A stretch of DNA of 64,000 nt, taken from contig JAUIRK010001055.1 in NCBI GenBank assembly GCA_030549495.1, forward strand, positions 991,001 to 1,055,000, in the 5' to 3' direction. Shown one piece after another: positions 23,240 to 34,574 of the stretch. The stretch is from Nectonema munidae (taxonomy: Eukaryota; Nematomorpha; Nectonematoida; Nectonematidae). The position numbers were made by a program, and so were the translations under genes. The notes below the pieces were generated by a model that ran no database searches, was not told the DNA's origin, and saw nothing but the letters and a program-made list of their open reading frames with translations. The first letter of the stretch is position 1; every line of letters begins with the position of its first letter.

Positions 23240-23743
23240 CTGGAGGTGTCTGCTAGAGCTAGATGATGGCGCAGGTAGTTAGCACAGCGAGTATTTTAAC
23301 TGAACCTGGAGCGAGCTTTTCACTTTCCCAGAGGATAAACAGCATCATCATCCGTTTCATTCAGCATTTCGCTGATTTGCGCAGAAAGAGTGTTGGATGC
23401 GCTGTGCGCGTTTCGTGGCATGCAAGAGTGCTACGAGTAGTAGGAGGAGGAAGAGGCAGTAGATAGATAGAGAGGTAGGCAGGCAGGCAGCAGTTGCGTG
23501 TGATTTTTGAGAAGATTCTTCTGAGTGAGATGATGATAGAGGAGGATGCTGCTGCACCATCTTTCAACATCACACTACTTACTCCATTGCTTTCCTTATA
23601 GATGAAGACGATAAGGATTGCTCCTCCGTTTATTATTATACATTTCTGTTTCAAAAATTCTCTCTCTCTCAAAGATTGAGAGTCGAGGATGACGTTTCGC
23701 TTTCTGCATTAAATTCGTTGAAGTGGGCTGGGTACAAGCTTAG
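23240..23743 (+). other. Candidate first exon / 5' leader of an unseen gene
   Basis: This roughly 500-bp stretch is clearly GC-richer than its surroundings. It follows a TATA box and contains CAG|GTAGTT after ATGATGGCGCAG (23,263-23,274) and a better donor-like GGCAG|GTAAAC at 23,743. One plus frame from 23,263 stays open for 67 codons but has a low-complexity Arg/Gly end. Which ATG, if any, is used is unclear. No downstream exon is recognised within the window, so it may be a 5' UTR exon with a long intron. Confidence 0.3.
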
Positions 23744-23879
23744 GCAGGTAAACGAATCACCGATAAAATTCAAGATTAAAAAAGATTGTAATATAAACAT
23801 GATATTATCATCATCAGTCGCCATCCAGCGCCTTCTTGATTTAAAATATATGTATTTATAAATTTGAGTCATAGTCAAT

Positions 23880-25998
23880 CTGTGTAATCAGCAGTCAATA
23901 CGTGAAATGACTCAGGATTTTAGTCATTTCATGTAATAACTAGTCATTTTTTGAAATCACTGATTGCAAAGATTTACTGTAACATGTTCACTGTTTTCTT
24001 ACTCATAGAGATATGGTATTTTATATTTCAAAAGGTAAAACTCGTTGTCTTCTCAAAGATTGGATACCAGAAATGGATGGTGATTCTGCATGTAATGATA
24101 ATAATCTTTTTATATTGTATATCTTCTTTTAGTCCTCTTGTTCAGGCATGATGTAGGTTTGAAAAGAGATTCTTCTCAGAGTTTTGTGTATACAGGAGAC
24201 TATGTGCTTGAATCATCTGCCTTCTCTCTTCTTATCATCCTTTCAGAGGATGAAACAAAAAATATTCTCATATATAATTTTATCTTCTCACAAGGAGATG
24301 ATGCCGTTGGCAGTTTAGGATGAAGAATTTTTAATCACAAGAATAAAGTGAGAGGCAAAACACAAATTCACCCTCCAATACCTTAAAAACTTTGAAAAGA
24401 TTTTTAATTTTGGGAAATATATTAAATTCCACTTTTCTTCATGACTCATTTTCATTGGTAGGGTGAGAGGAGGTCAACATTGGACATGAAAATTGTGTTC
24501 AAACAACGTCAATTAACCTATATTAAGGATCTATTGGCTAAAGAAATGTCATTTTGCCGATCAAAGTGAATATGTGCTAGTTCATCAATAAAAATATTCA
24601 TTATCGACATTTTTTAGTCAATAATAATCATATAGATCATGAAAAACGTCTTGAAATCAATTCACTCGACCAGTATAATTAGAAGAGCTTTTTTCATTTC
24701 TCTGACCTGTCATGAAACATGCTGAAAACCTTTTTCAAAATTTCAAATAAAACTTGATCAAAAGTTTCACACAGCAAAGCGACCCTGAAATACGCTAATC
24801 AAATATTAGACTTTTAAATAAGGGAAGTTTTTATATAATATCGTAATATGATGCTCACATAATCTTAAGGATATATGACTGGCATACAGGTAAAAAATCA
24901 ACATATGTGTCAACAAAAAATGTTTCACTTTTTTTGACATCTTTAATGTTTGCGTGTCGTAAATAGTTGTCATGGCTGAGTGAAAGAAGACAAATTCATA
25001 TTAGTTACATAAAACTAATGTAATATATCGCTATAATACTTAAAGCCTATTTTATATGGTCGTATTCAATGTCTAGACTTTGAACTTGTGTACCATACAC
25101 ATCATCTCTTTTCAACTGCGAACAGAGCTATAAATATTTATAACTCTGGCAATAAATTTTATCTTTACTCCCAAATAAAATAGCAAGTTTTTGTTTTTTT
25201 GCAATATTTTTGGATGTATACATTTATCGTTAATGTATTCTTTGTAATTTATTTGCCAAACTTGATAAATATTTTTTCTCAATGTTCGGATAGAAATATG
25301 CCTAACTTTTCTAACTCATTCTGACCGCAGCTTTGCTTCGCTATTTCAATGTTCTTGGGCTCAATACTGGAAAGCTTATTTTAAGGAGAGATTTATGAAA
25401 TTTTCCATTGAAAGTAAGATTCTTTTAAAACACACAATTTCACTGACCTTGAATTAATAAAAATAATTCATTTAAAATCAACTCTAAAAAGATATCGATA
25501 AAAACACTTTACAATTTGGACAAGGTCACCATGCTTCAAAAGAAGCCTTTTTTGAAGATTTAGTCAACTTTATTCCAAAAAGTATTTCGTATACCATGCG
25601 GAAGTAGACCTTCTGTTTAGTCAACTCAATATATCATTAAAACTAAGCTAAGAAATTAAATGGATTAAAAGAGTTTAAAAAGAATAGTGATTATTCAGTG
25701 TGGTTTGAAATTAGCAATAAAAGTTGGTATGCATATAAACTGCTTTGTGAAGTTATTCCAAAATTTAGCAGTGTAACAGCAGATAAAAATGTGATTTTAT
25801 AATCTGCACTTTAGAAAATTTTTGAAGATTAGCAATGTTATATAAATATTAATACAGCTAATAAAATTTTTGTAACTTTAGTTACCTTCAAACGATTTTC
25901 AGAATTGTCAAACCTGATTAGGAAAAGGTGGAGAGTTTCATGAAAAACTAAGAATTGAACTCCACACTACCTTCCCATTCGAAGCAACACAATTTTAG
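23880..25998. other. AT-rich intergenic sequence, nothing recognised
   Basis: Short frames at 23,951-24,320 have no protein-like pattern. Small repeated words (AGTCATTT and similar at 23,900-23,960) are the only structure noted. Confidence 0.4.
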
Positions 25999-27019
25999 AT
26001 CAGGGGTGCACATCCTTGAAATTATTGGGAGGGCGGACTTTCAAGCATCTTCCAAAAAAGACAACAAATTTTTCTGAATTCCTACTCCTCTCTTGTCTAT
26101 TCTATTTCATTCTTAATTAAGCTCAATGTAAACTTTAACCCCCCCCCCCCTCCCCTCTATTAAGCTTAACGTCAACAATGAATGAAGACTTATAAATAGC
26201 CACATGCATAACCAAACTTTCTCCTTTCAATTAGATGCGCACCTTCTCAAAATTATGTGTAGAAAAGGGGTAAAGATATCAATTAACAATAAAAAAATTG
26301 GAAATTTTATTGAATGAAAAAAATCATTCATTAATTTTCAGTTATTCCCTTTCTTCTTCCTAAAAAATGAAAAATGTTTTATTGAGAAAAATAAATTTAA
26401 AAAAAACACATCCAAATTACATAACTTTTTGAGGTAATTTCTATCAAAAATGTAAAACAGAACTAAAATTAGAAAACTTGGTATTGGAATTTTTCCATTC
26501 TTTTTAGTGTATAAGAATAAGCGTAAGTTAGTTAGACTCTCAAAAAAGGGTAAAAAATAAAGATAAAATTTTGCAATCAAAAATCAAACAATAAATTAAG
26601 ATTGCATTACTTCATTTTTCTCAGCATCATTCAAAAATAGTTAAAAGCTAAATTGGTGCAAGCTATAAAAATCTACAAAAAGTAAAATAACTTTTAACAT
26701 TTTGCAATGATTTGCCTTTTATAATAACTTTTAAGGAAAAAAAGTCTATCAGAAAATGTTATAGAGCTTCAACAAAAACTAAAAAATTTTACAGCATAAC
26801 TCAAGTTTTCGGTACATCAGTGCCTTGTCAATGAAAACACACCCACGGTACCTTTACCTTACCTTTTACTCAAAATTAAAAATTTGCTACATAATTAACA
26901 TAAGAGAGAAAGGAGACAAAATAAACTAATAAAGCAATGTTCACTATTTTAAAACGAAACTGTCTGTTCTCAGAATAATTTCAAAATAATAGGAGGCATA
27001 AAAAATGGGGTCAGACTAA

Positions 27020-27420
27020 ACACGCCAAATAATTCTAAAGCACTACAAAAAAGATGGTTAGAAAACCCCAAAACACCGAGAAATAACAAGAAGCACCCCA
27101 AAACACTTCAAAATACGCCAAAACACCTCAAAAGACGCCAAATAGTTCTAAAGCACTACAAAAAAGGGTTAGACTAAAAATTACAAAACACCCAGAAATA
27201 ACCGAAAGCACCTCAAAACACGACAAATAATTCTAAGGCACTACAAAAAAATCTTAAAAATTCCTCAAAACACCCCAAGCATCCCAAAATATTACAAAAC
27301 ACCGCAAAAATCCCTGATCACCTCAAAAAATTGCAAAAAACGACAAATATTTCTAAAGCACTACAAAAAAGATCTTAAAAGCTCCTTAAAACATCCCAAA
27401 ACGTTGATTAAAGTTTTCAA
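27020..27420. repeat. Left subterminal repeats of the MULE
   Basis: The unit of CCAAATAATTCTAAAGCACT plus ACAAAAAAG plus GTTAGACTAAAA recurs near 27,023, 27,135, 27,221 and 27,341, spaced 86-120 bp. Between them lie A/C-rich runs of the type CACCCCAAAACACCTCAAAA. Such arrays are the usual place where transposase binds. Confidence 0.75.
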
Positions 27421-27862
27421 AAACTTAAAACTTTAGAAGTAAAAAATCTAACACAATAAAATTGTTTTCGAGAACAACCAGCAAATAATGTAAATTTTAA
27501 ATTACTAAATTTAGTTTTGCGTTTTCTGGCATATTAAAAAAAAGAACTTCAGTAATTCCTCAAGAAAAACCAAAATGAGAGTTCTATAATTTTTTTTTGG
27601 TTTAAAGTTAGAATTTACCATTTAAGTTAATATTGATAACAATCAAAGTAAAAGTTTTTCAATTCATCAACTTTCTGTTTTATATTTAGAGTTGTGTTTT
27701 TTTATTTTGTGTTTCATAAAATAATAAAGAGAGTTTTTATTTTTATTTGATTATAAAGGATGTAAAAGTAAAAAAATTACCTAAAACTTACTTTTTTTCA
27801 AAATTTCGTGTTTCTCAAAACCTTGACGGAAAACTTTGAAAAAAGTAATTTTACAAATTTTG

Positions 27863-30494
27863 TTAAGATTTGAATGTTTTTGTTCTGGCTGACTTTACTC
27901 TCATTCTCTGACCAAATTTTTTACAAACTCTTGAACCTTGAGGAATCTTAAAATTTGGTGTTCGGTTTGAAGTTATGAATTTGCCATCTGTACAGTCACT
28001 TTTAAGAAATTTCATAAAATATGTCTTTTTTTCTTCTTCTTTCATAGCCATCCACGCATGTTCTTTTACTTTGAATTTTTTTTGAAGAACTTGTGAATCT
28101 GTAGTTCCCGTTATCATGTAAACTTCTTCTGAAATCTAAAAACTGTGTTTTAATCATCGTATCAAAGTTTTTAATCATTTCAACAGCACCTAAAACTTTC
28201 CAGCAAAACTGCATTTTCATCATATGATTTATTGTTTGTCCATTTACTTTTCAAGTTTCCATATTTTTTTTCTTTTATTTTAGGCATTACAACATGCTTA
28301 AATATCCTTTATCAATCAAAAATACGAAATATTTTAAAAAATTTAGATAGTTTTTAATCAAAGACAAAATATCCTGTTTTCTATTTTGAAGCATTTCGTA
28401 ACTTGAACAATCAACAAGACCATCTTCACCAAAAATTTTATTCATGATTTAATTCCAGTTTTATCTCTAAGATAATTAGTGACATTCTCTTTGAGATGCT
28501 TTGTGCATAAGGTTCTAGTAATCAAAGGGAACACGCTGTCAATAGCTTTTGTGAGCGCTTTTTCGTCATCACTTCCTATTTCAATGTATTCATCTAAATT
28601 GACTTGAATTTCAGTTATTTTCTCAGAAATATCAGCTTGACAGAAAAAAGTGATAGTCTTTAAAAGTGCACTGCCTATGCAAAAAAAGTGGACCCAAAAT
28701 ATTAGATTGACAGTCAAATCGTCTTTTCTAACTAAACGCAAATTTTTGTAAACGAAAGAAGTTACGAAAAAGGTCCCAAATTGAAGGTGCGATCGATGCC
28801 CAGCTTCAATCCATATTTTTTCGAATTTAAAATGAAATACTTCATATCTATTATCTGTTCTTGAGAGAATAGTACAATTGATGGAGCATTATCTTTGGAG
28901 AAGAAAATATGTTGTACTATTTCTTCTTTGTTGATCATGGAAATACCTTGTAAAATATCATCGGCGATATTTAAAACTTTTTGTTTCTTTTTATGAGAGT
29001 CACAACGTCGATTTTTGATTTGTTTTATGTCACGTGGCGCAGAATATTCGTTCTCAAGTAAAAGTTGAGAATAAACTTTTTTTAGAGGAACTTAAAATTT
29101 GAGTGATCATGCTTACCAATAGTGTCCAAAGTTTTTCTTTGTGAACGTATGTAATTATAATTATTGGTTTTACAGTTGCCCTGGCCATATCAATGACAGG
29201 ATGAACGCCTAAATACTCAAATAATCTCTGGCAAAACTTTATTCCCTTTAGTCAGGTAACTAACTCTTCTTCTACAAGAAGGGGATTGCTTTAGCACTGA
29301 ATAATTTCTATGAAGTTTTAAAACTGTACTCATTAAGCTGTGGATCAATTGGAAAATATTCTTTCTTACCATTGACAAGTTTTGAAGTAGAGAAAATATT
29401 TTTTTCAGAAAAATTGTTTGAACAGAACCAAATGTATTATCAACTAAATAATAATAAGAAATAGAGTCGCCCATTTTATAGTCCCAAACTCTACAGTCAT
29501 CTATATATTCACATCTTTTATATTTCATCATTCGTTGTATATTATTTTCAAAATTAACCACTAGGTATACATTATTTTTAGGTCCGGTTGGGACGCTTGA
29601 AGAAACACCATGTGGATTTAATATTAAAGAAACGATCTGTTCAACAGACAAAAAATTTTTTTGTAAAGTATAGAAATCATTTTCTTTTGGATTCAAAAAT
29701 ATTTCACAAATTTCCTCCCTTTTTTCATGATGTGTTTCTTCTTTTCTTCTTTTTCTTCTTCAGAATTTTCGATAAGTGATAAAGTGTTAGTTATGTTCTC
29801 TGTTTTTTCAAATTTAAAGTGATCACAATATGTGCGTTTATTTTCCATATTGACTATTGGGACAAAATGGGTAGGAAACCATATCTTATGATTGTCATAT
29901 GCGCGCACCTTGTCAACATTATTGAAACAGGTATAAATGATTCAAAAGAGTATTCGATTTTTTTGCTGTAAGGAAGGAACGTTATATTCAATCGCCTGAA
30001 CGCCAAATCTGAAAAACCATTTATAGGAAGGTATGCACATTTGACCGGGATATTTATTACACTACAAGCAGCCATTATAGGCCAAACAGTAATTTCTTTT
30101 CCATCAAGAGCACAATTAATGAGAGCTTCATCATAATAGCAACAGAGAGTTTCATAATCATTCTTGAATTCAACGTTGCAATAATGATCTTTATTAATTC
30201 CCATTCTATGCATGTTCGAACTAGTAGTTCAGTGCTCATGCTCTCGTTTCAGCAGAGAAGAATTGGCAAAGAATTGAAAAAACAGTTACCATTGCCAGTG
30301 GACTGTAAAGGTAATTGGTCTGTCTCTGAATTATACTGTTTCAATAAATTCAGAGTGTAGAGATCAATTTCTTGCTCGAAGACTCCGGAAAATTTTTTGC
30401 ATTTTGAAGGTGGTAGATTTTTGTATGCTATCTTCAAACACTCAATATAAACTTTTTTGTTCAGTTTGGAAGCCTGTAATAAAATATCTATCAA
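27863..30494 (-). pseudogene. MULE-type transposase with N-terminal OTU-like segment (broken)
   Basis: Read from 30,494 downward, the first block (30,494-30,249) ends STGNGNCFFNSLPILL. This matches the OTU-protease box (D/N-G-N-C, with the Cys kept and the usual Asp replaced by Asn). The next (30,213-29,854) has YYDEALINCALDGKEITVWP and a conserved-looking INIPVKCAYLPINGF. It is followed in another frame by FPTHFVPIV, the pattern I associate with vertnin-like OTU-MULE proteins. At 28,741-28,442, EIGSDDEKALTKAI followed by FPLITRTLCTKHLKENV is the second-Asp region of MULE DDE transposases. The C-terminus (28,223-27,863) is basic (RVCKKFGQRMRVKSARTKTF). At least four frame breaks separate these blocks, so the gene is dead. 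Confidence 0.75.
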
Positions 30495-31299
30495 GAATTT
30501 TTTTTAATTTGTATCATTTAAAGTTTGCTATTAACCCGGTGTGACTCACTGAAAAGACATATCTTTTTCAATACAAAAAAATATTTGTTTTCATTTATTT
30601 ATTGTTATATATTCTAATAGTCAATAAAGAACTAGTTTCAAAAATTTTAAGGTTTTCACCTATTTTAAATTATGTCGGGTTATATTGGGTTAATTATCTA
30701 GTTCAGATTGTATTATTAAGCATTCGCTACATTATCATAATGAAGCTTATTTGATCATTATTTTTAAAACTTTTGTGAAATAATCAAAATTGAATAGTTT
30801 TTTTTGCAATTTAAATTATGCTAACAAACAATACTGGCTTAACCCATTAGATATTTCAGAAATCAAAAGACTTTTTGTTTAAGCAGAGAAGTTTTATTTG
30901 AGTGCATTATAAAAACCAGAAGAGCAAGACTTTCAAATGTCTTCATATAAAGAAAAAGGTAGAAAAAATGTTATTGTAATTCGAAAACTGGGAAATGCCA
31001 AGATAAAAATTCTGTCAAAAATATCTCATTATGAACATGATAATAAACCTTATTATTTATGGCAAATAATTACAATATCATTAATATAATAATAAACCAA
31101 TTTCGAACGTTATGTAGTTGGCACCTAAATTCTTTACACTATATCCATTTAATCTTTTACAAATAAAATTTTATCAACCACTATTTTCGAATTTTTTAAT
31201 ACAATGTTTTGTTGAAGCTTACAAGTAAAACCTTAGTTTTGTTAACTTACAAGTAGCTAACCCTAACCCTTTCAGAAGGAAAGTCTGTATTTAATACAG

Positions 31300-31590
31300 A
31301 CTCTTTTTTTGTAGTGCTTTACAATTATTTGCCGTGTTTGGGGATGTTTTGAGGTGTTTTTGGATGTTTTGGGGTGATTTAGGTTATTTCTAGGTGTCTC
31401 GCTGTTTTTAGTCTAAACCTCTTTTTTGTAGTGCTTCATAATTATTGTCATGTTTTAGGAAGTTTTGTGGTGTTTTGGGATGCTTTGAGGTTATTTTGGT
31501 GTGTTTTGGGGTTTTTAGTCTAACCATCTTTTTTTTATAATGCTTTAAAATTATTTGCCGTTTTTAGGGATGTTTTGGGGTGTTTAGTCT
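31300..31590. repeat. Right subterminal repeats of the MULE
   Basis: Inverted versions of the left array: TTTTTTGTAGTGCTTTACAA near 31,305, TTTTTTGTAGTGCTTCATAA near 31,424 and the weaker TTTTTTATAATGCTTTAAAA near 31,530. Each is preceded or followed by TTTTAGTCTAAAC. Confidence 0.75.
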
Positions 31591-32446
31591 AACCGTAAAA
31601 AATGTCTATGTAACAGAGATGTTTATCGGCACTTTATTTGATATTTTCAAGTTTTTATAAGCAGCAAAAGCCAACGTTGAAGTAGTTAAATATATGATAT
31701 TTAGTATAGTGTTTTGATAACGCTTATATTTTTTACATTTTGAAAGGAATCATCGGATACAAAAAACGGTAGTTTAATCATTTTTCACAAAATTATCTAA
31801 GTGTTTTTTTGACTTTCTCTGTCTACAAATAAAATTCTGACAGCTGTCATAAATAGATCATATATTTTAACAACTGAAACATTATGTTTCGATATTATAA
31901 TTTTTTAAATCAATAAATTTTCGTAAAAAAATGATTTAATTATATACAGTGTTACTTACAAAATTTAACAGTCGAACATTATAAAAAATAGGGTATTTTT
32001 GCTTTTAAACGGAATAGCTAGTCAAAATATTCATTCCCAGGATAGATAAGTGACTTTGTTGAAAAAAAATTTTAATACGAGTTTGAGAATAGTCATTGAT
32101 ATAAAATTGAAACGATTGATAACTTTATTTTTCTCTCATTTAAAAATATAATATTTTTATTTTTTCAAAATGTTTGGTGTTGTTAGTAAAATTTCGAAAA
32201 TAAAATTAGAAAACTTCACATTGTGAGAGCCAGTGGGTTAATTAAAGTCAAAGCATGAGCTCGGCTGAGAATTGACGAACTAAATTTTTACCAAAAATCC
32301 GTGATTAATTTAAATAGCTAAACTTTGGTATCACTAAAAAAGGTTCTGAAAATATTGAAGTTATATTCCGCTAAAAACTAGTTTCTAATGAGATAAAATA
32401 AAATTATTCTCAATTTAACTCTAAATACAAATTAGAAAGAGAGCTG

Positions 32447-32716
32447 GGTGCAGAGCCCGCGCTACCTATTAAATTTTGGGGCACAAGGAGCCCCCCCCTT
32501 CCCAACTATTTCTCAAGCCCCTCAGCTAATCTTCAAGCTCCCCTAAAAAAATTTTCATTACCCCAAAAGAAAATGACAAATATCTAGCATTCATGCAAGT
32601 ACAACATGTTTTCTTTTCGCCTTATCAAAAAAGAGTTGAGAAGCAGATTAATCTAATAGTTCAAAAATTTGCCCCCCCCCCCCCCTAAAATTTTTGCTTA
32701 GTGCGGGGACCGGTTG
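32447..32716. mobile_element. Small element with GAGCCCGCGCTA-type ends inside repeat A copy 2
   Basis: GAGCCCGCGCTACC on the left pairs imperfectly with the complement of CTTAGTGCGGGGACCGG on the right. The interior has C-runs and AT-rich filler. It sits between CAAATTAGAAAGAGAG and GATGAGATAGGAGAGCTT, which are nearly adjacent in repeat A apart from another insert in copy 1. Confidence 0.5.
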
Positions 32717-32739
32717 GATGAGATAGGAGAGCTTGAACG

Positions 32740-33060
32740 AGAGAAGAGAGCTTGAGGTCAAAGGAGAGCTTGAATTAGAGAAGAGAGCGAACATGAAGAG
32801 AAAAAAGAGATTGAATAAAAGAAGAGACCATGAATGAGAGCTTGAATAAGAGAAGAGAGCGAGCATGAAGAGAAAAAAGAGATTGAATAAAAGAAGAGAC
32901 CATGAATGAGAGCTTGAATAAGAGAAGAGAGCGAGCATGAATGAGAGAGGAGAGATTGAATAAGAGAAGAGAGCATGAATGAGAGAAGAGAGATTGAATA
33001 AGAGAAGAGAGCATGAATTAGAGAAAGGAGCTTGAGTGATTGAGTAAGAGAAAGCGGAAG
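32740..33060. repeat. Purine-rich minisatellite with 72-bp higher-order unit
   Basis: The basic word is GAGAGCTTGAAT(A/G)AGAGAA. A 72-bp composite unit containing GAGC(G/A)AACATGAAGAG or GAGCGAGCATGAAGAG and GAAGAGACCATGAATGAG recurs with landmarks at 32,788, 32,860 and 32,932. Long Ser/Leu/Phe-rich minus-strand frames here are by-products of the repeat. Confidence 0.85.
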
Positions 33061-33335
33061 AGAAAAACAGAGAAGGAAGAAAGAGAATCATTGTGAAAGA
33101 AGACTGTCATTGTGAGAGAAGAGAGAAAAAGCTGTTGGATCATCAACATGTGTTTGCTCAAAAATATTACATGAAACACTGTGATAAACATTGCTTACTT
33201 ATTGTGTGCATATTGAAACAATAGATTATTATCTATCTATTATACATCTCTAATATCGTTAGTAAAATATTTGATTTTGATAGGAATTTCAGAGCAGGTT
33301 GGCATGATGTTTGACTCGAAAAATTCCCTTTTTCT

Positions 33336-33690
33336 TTAATTTTACATTTTTTTAAAATTTCTTTAATCCAAAAATTCCCCAAAACCCAAAAATTTTTTAT
33401 AAAAAACAAACCTATATTTAAAAAAATTTTTGAGAAGGGGGGGGGGGGGGGGGGGAGGGGGGTACCCTCCCCCCCCCTACTGAAAACACATTAGGGGGGC
33501 GGCGGCAGGGCCGTATCAAGAGATCGTGGCGCCCCTGGGCAAAGGTCCTAGCCCTTCACCCCTTGCTCTTTCTTTTCTCACTCATCCCCACCCCATTCTG
33601 GCTTAAAAAGTGAGTTAGAAAAAAAATGCTCACATTTTTATCAAGCCACATAAATTCAGATATATCATGACTGAGTCGAAGACAGTCTCC
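33336..33690. other. G-run and MITE-like end sequence
   Basis: A run of about 19 G at 33,437-33,455 is followed by C-runs, then GGGCCGTATCAAGAGATCG and GCGCCCCTGGGCAAAGG (33,509-33,545). The latter resembles a common hAT-type MITE terminus. The partner end is not seen. Assembly errors are likely in the homopolymers. Confidence 0.4.
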
Positions 33691-33699
33691 ATTAGATGT

Positions 33700-34540
33700 T
33701 CATTTTTCGTGTTTTAGCAGCAGCAAAATTATCGATGACTTCGTCAAAATCAACACAATCGAGAACTTCTTTCTCAATGCTCATAAGAGGCAGACTTTGG
33801 AGGCGGGCTTGCCCCATAGTACATAGAGTACTTTTAGAAAATTATTGGAGGTGGGGGAAGGGTGAAGGTTAAATTAAGCGATATCCTTTTTTGAACGTTT
33901 AAATGATGCCATGATCACAGGGTTGAAGAAGGCTGGTAGTATTTTTTGGTAAGTACATTACAGTGATTTTACCGTTTGTTAATGAATGAGCGGGTGGATG
34001 GGCTGGACAGTTGTCAAGCAAGAGAACAGCTTTTTCGGGGAGATTTTTAGAGCGTATTTTGTAGACGGGACAAAACTATTTTTAAACCAGTCCTCAAAAA
34101 TTGCCGAAGTCATCCATGCGTTTTTAGAAAAATTATATTGAATCGGCATAGAGTCCATATTGACATGATGAAAACATCGTTGTTTGGCAAATTTTCCAAC
34201 ACAAAGAGGCTTGAGTTTGTGGTCACCAGCCTGATTGTAGCATAAAAGAAAAGTGCATCGATCTTCAATAACCGGAAGAACGATTTTTGTCGGATTTAAG
34301 AGCATTGTAGAATGAGGAAGTAAATATGCGGTAAAACAAAGCCGTCTCATCTGCGTTATATATTTGATCAGAGAGGGCAAGACATTATCAGTTATGTATG
34401 CTTTAAATTTAAGTATAAAATCTGGAACTGATGCGTAATCAACAGATTTGGATTCACCATGAAGCTTTGTATTAACAATTCCATGACGCCTCTGAAAGCG
34501 CTGAAGCCAACCTTTGGTGATTGTGGAAGAAGACAAACTT
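33700..34540 (-). mobile_element. Tigger/pogo-type transposase remnant
   Basis: The minus frame 34,536-33,979 begins with the end of the CENP-B-type HTH region (GWLQRFQRRHGI), then HGESKSVDY. It continues with DRCTFLLCYNQAGDHKLKPL, CVGKFAKQRCF and SKNAWMTSAIFEDWF, which is the standard order in Tigger transposases ahead of the second catalytic Asp. Downstream (33,960-33,860) a different frame is reminiscent of the pogo motif around NTTSLLQPCDHG. At about 185 of the usual 450-600 residues it is a fragment. The LINE at 34,575 abuts its 5' side on the opposite strand. No inverted ends were found. Confidence 0.75.
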
Positions 34541-34574
34541 CCGAAAAATTTTAATTCTGAAATTAAAAACTTAA

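Larger units (their letters stand above)
27008..31595 (-). mobile_element. Mutator-like (MULE) transposon with OTU-like domain and 9-bp TSD
   Basis: The flanks TAAAAAATG at 26,999-27,007 and 31,596-31,604 form an exact 9-bp target duplication, the Mutator hallmark. The left end GGGTCAGACTAAACACGCC and the complement of the right end, CGGTTAGACTAAACACCCC, form the inverted terminus. Both sides carry subterminal repeats with the words GTTAGACTAAAA and CTAAAGCACTACAAAAAA: four copies on the left (27,023-27,360) and three inverted on the right (31,312-31,560). The coding block is on the minus strand (30,494-27,863). It is decayed, needing several frames. Whole-element structure is nevertheless complete from end to end. 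Confidence 0.85.
25999..33335. repeat. Repeat A, copy 2, split by a Mutator-like transposon
   Basis: The sequence is colinear with 6646-8740. The left part runs 25,999-27,007, the right part 31,605-33,335. The two parts are separated by the 4.6 kb transposon at 27,008-31,595. AGGAGGCATAAAAAATG at 26,991-27,007 and TTTATTTGATATTTTCAAG from about 31,632 are adjacent in copy 1 (7739-7785), so copy 1 is a natural empty-site control. Further private inserts lie at 31,805-32,010, 32,135-32,410 and 32,447-32,716. No coding capacity of its own is seen. Confidence 0.8.

Noticed and set aside
23357-23672. Minus-strand ORFs of 67-103 codons opposite the GC-rich stretch
   Set aside because: Low-complexity Ser/Leu runs mirror GA-rich DNA. 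The TATA box and donor-like sites favour the plus strand.
27023-27360. CRISPR-like regularly spaced repeats
   Set aside because: The repeats are diverged, irregularly spaced and mirrored at the other end of a transposon. They are subterminal repeats of the MULE.
31258-31272. Telomere-like AACCCTAACCCT near the MULE right side
   Set aside because: Only two units occur, with no array. This is chance-level in such sequence.
32648-33091. Long Ser/Leu/Phe-rich minus-strand ORFs (up to 147 codons)
   Set aside because: They are open only because the purine-rich minisatellite has no stops on that strand. The peptide repeats with the DNA.
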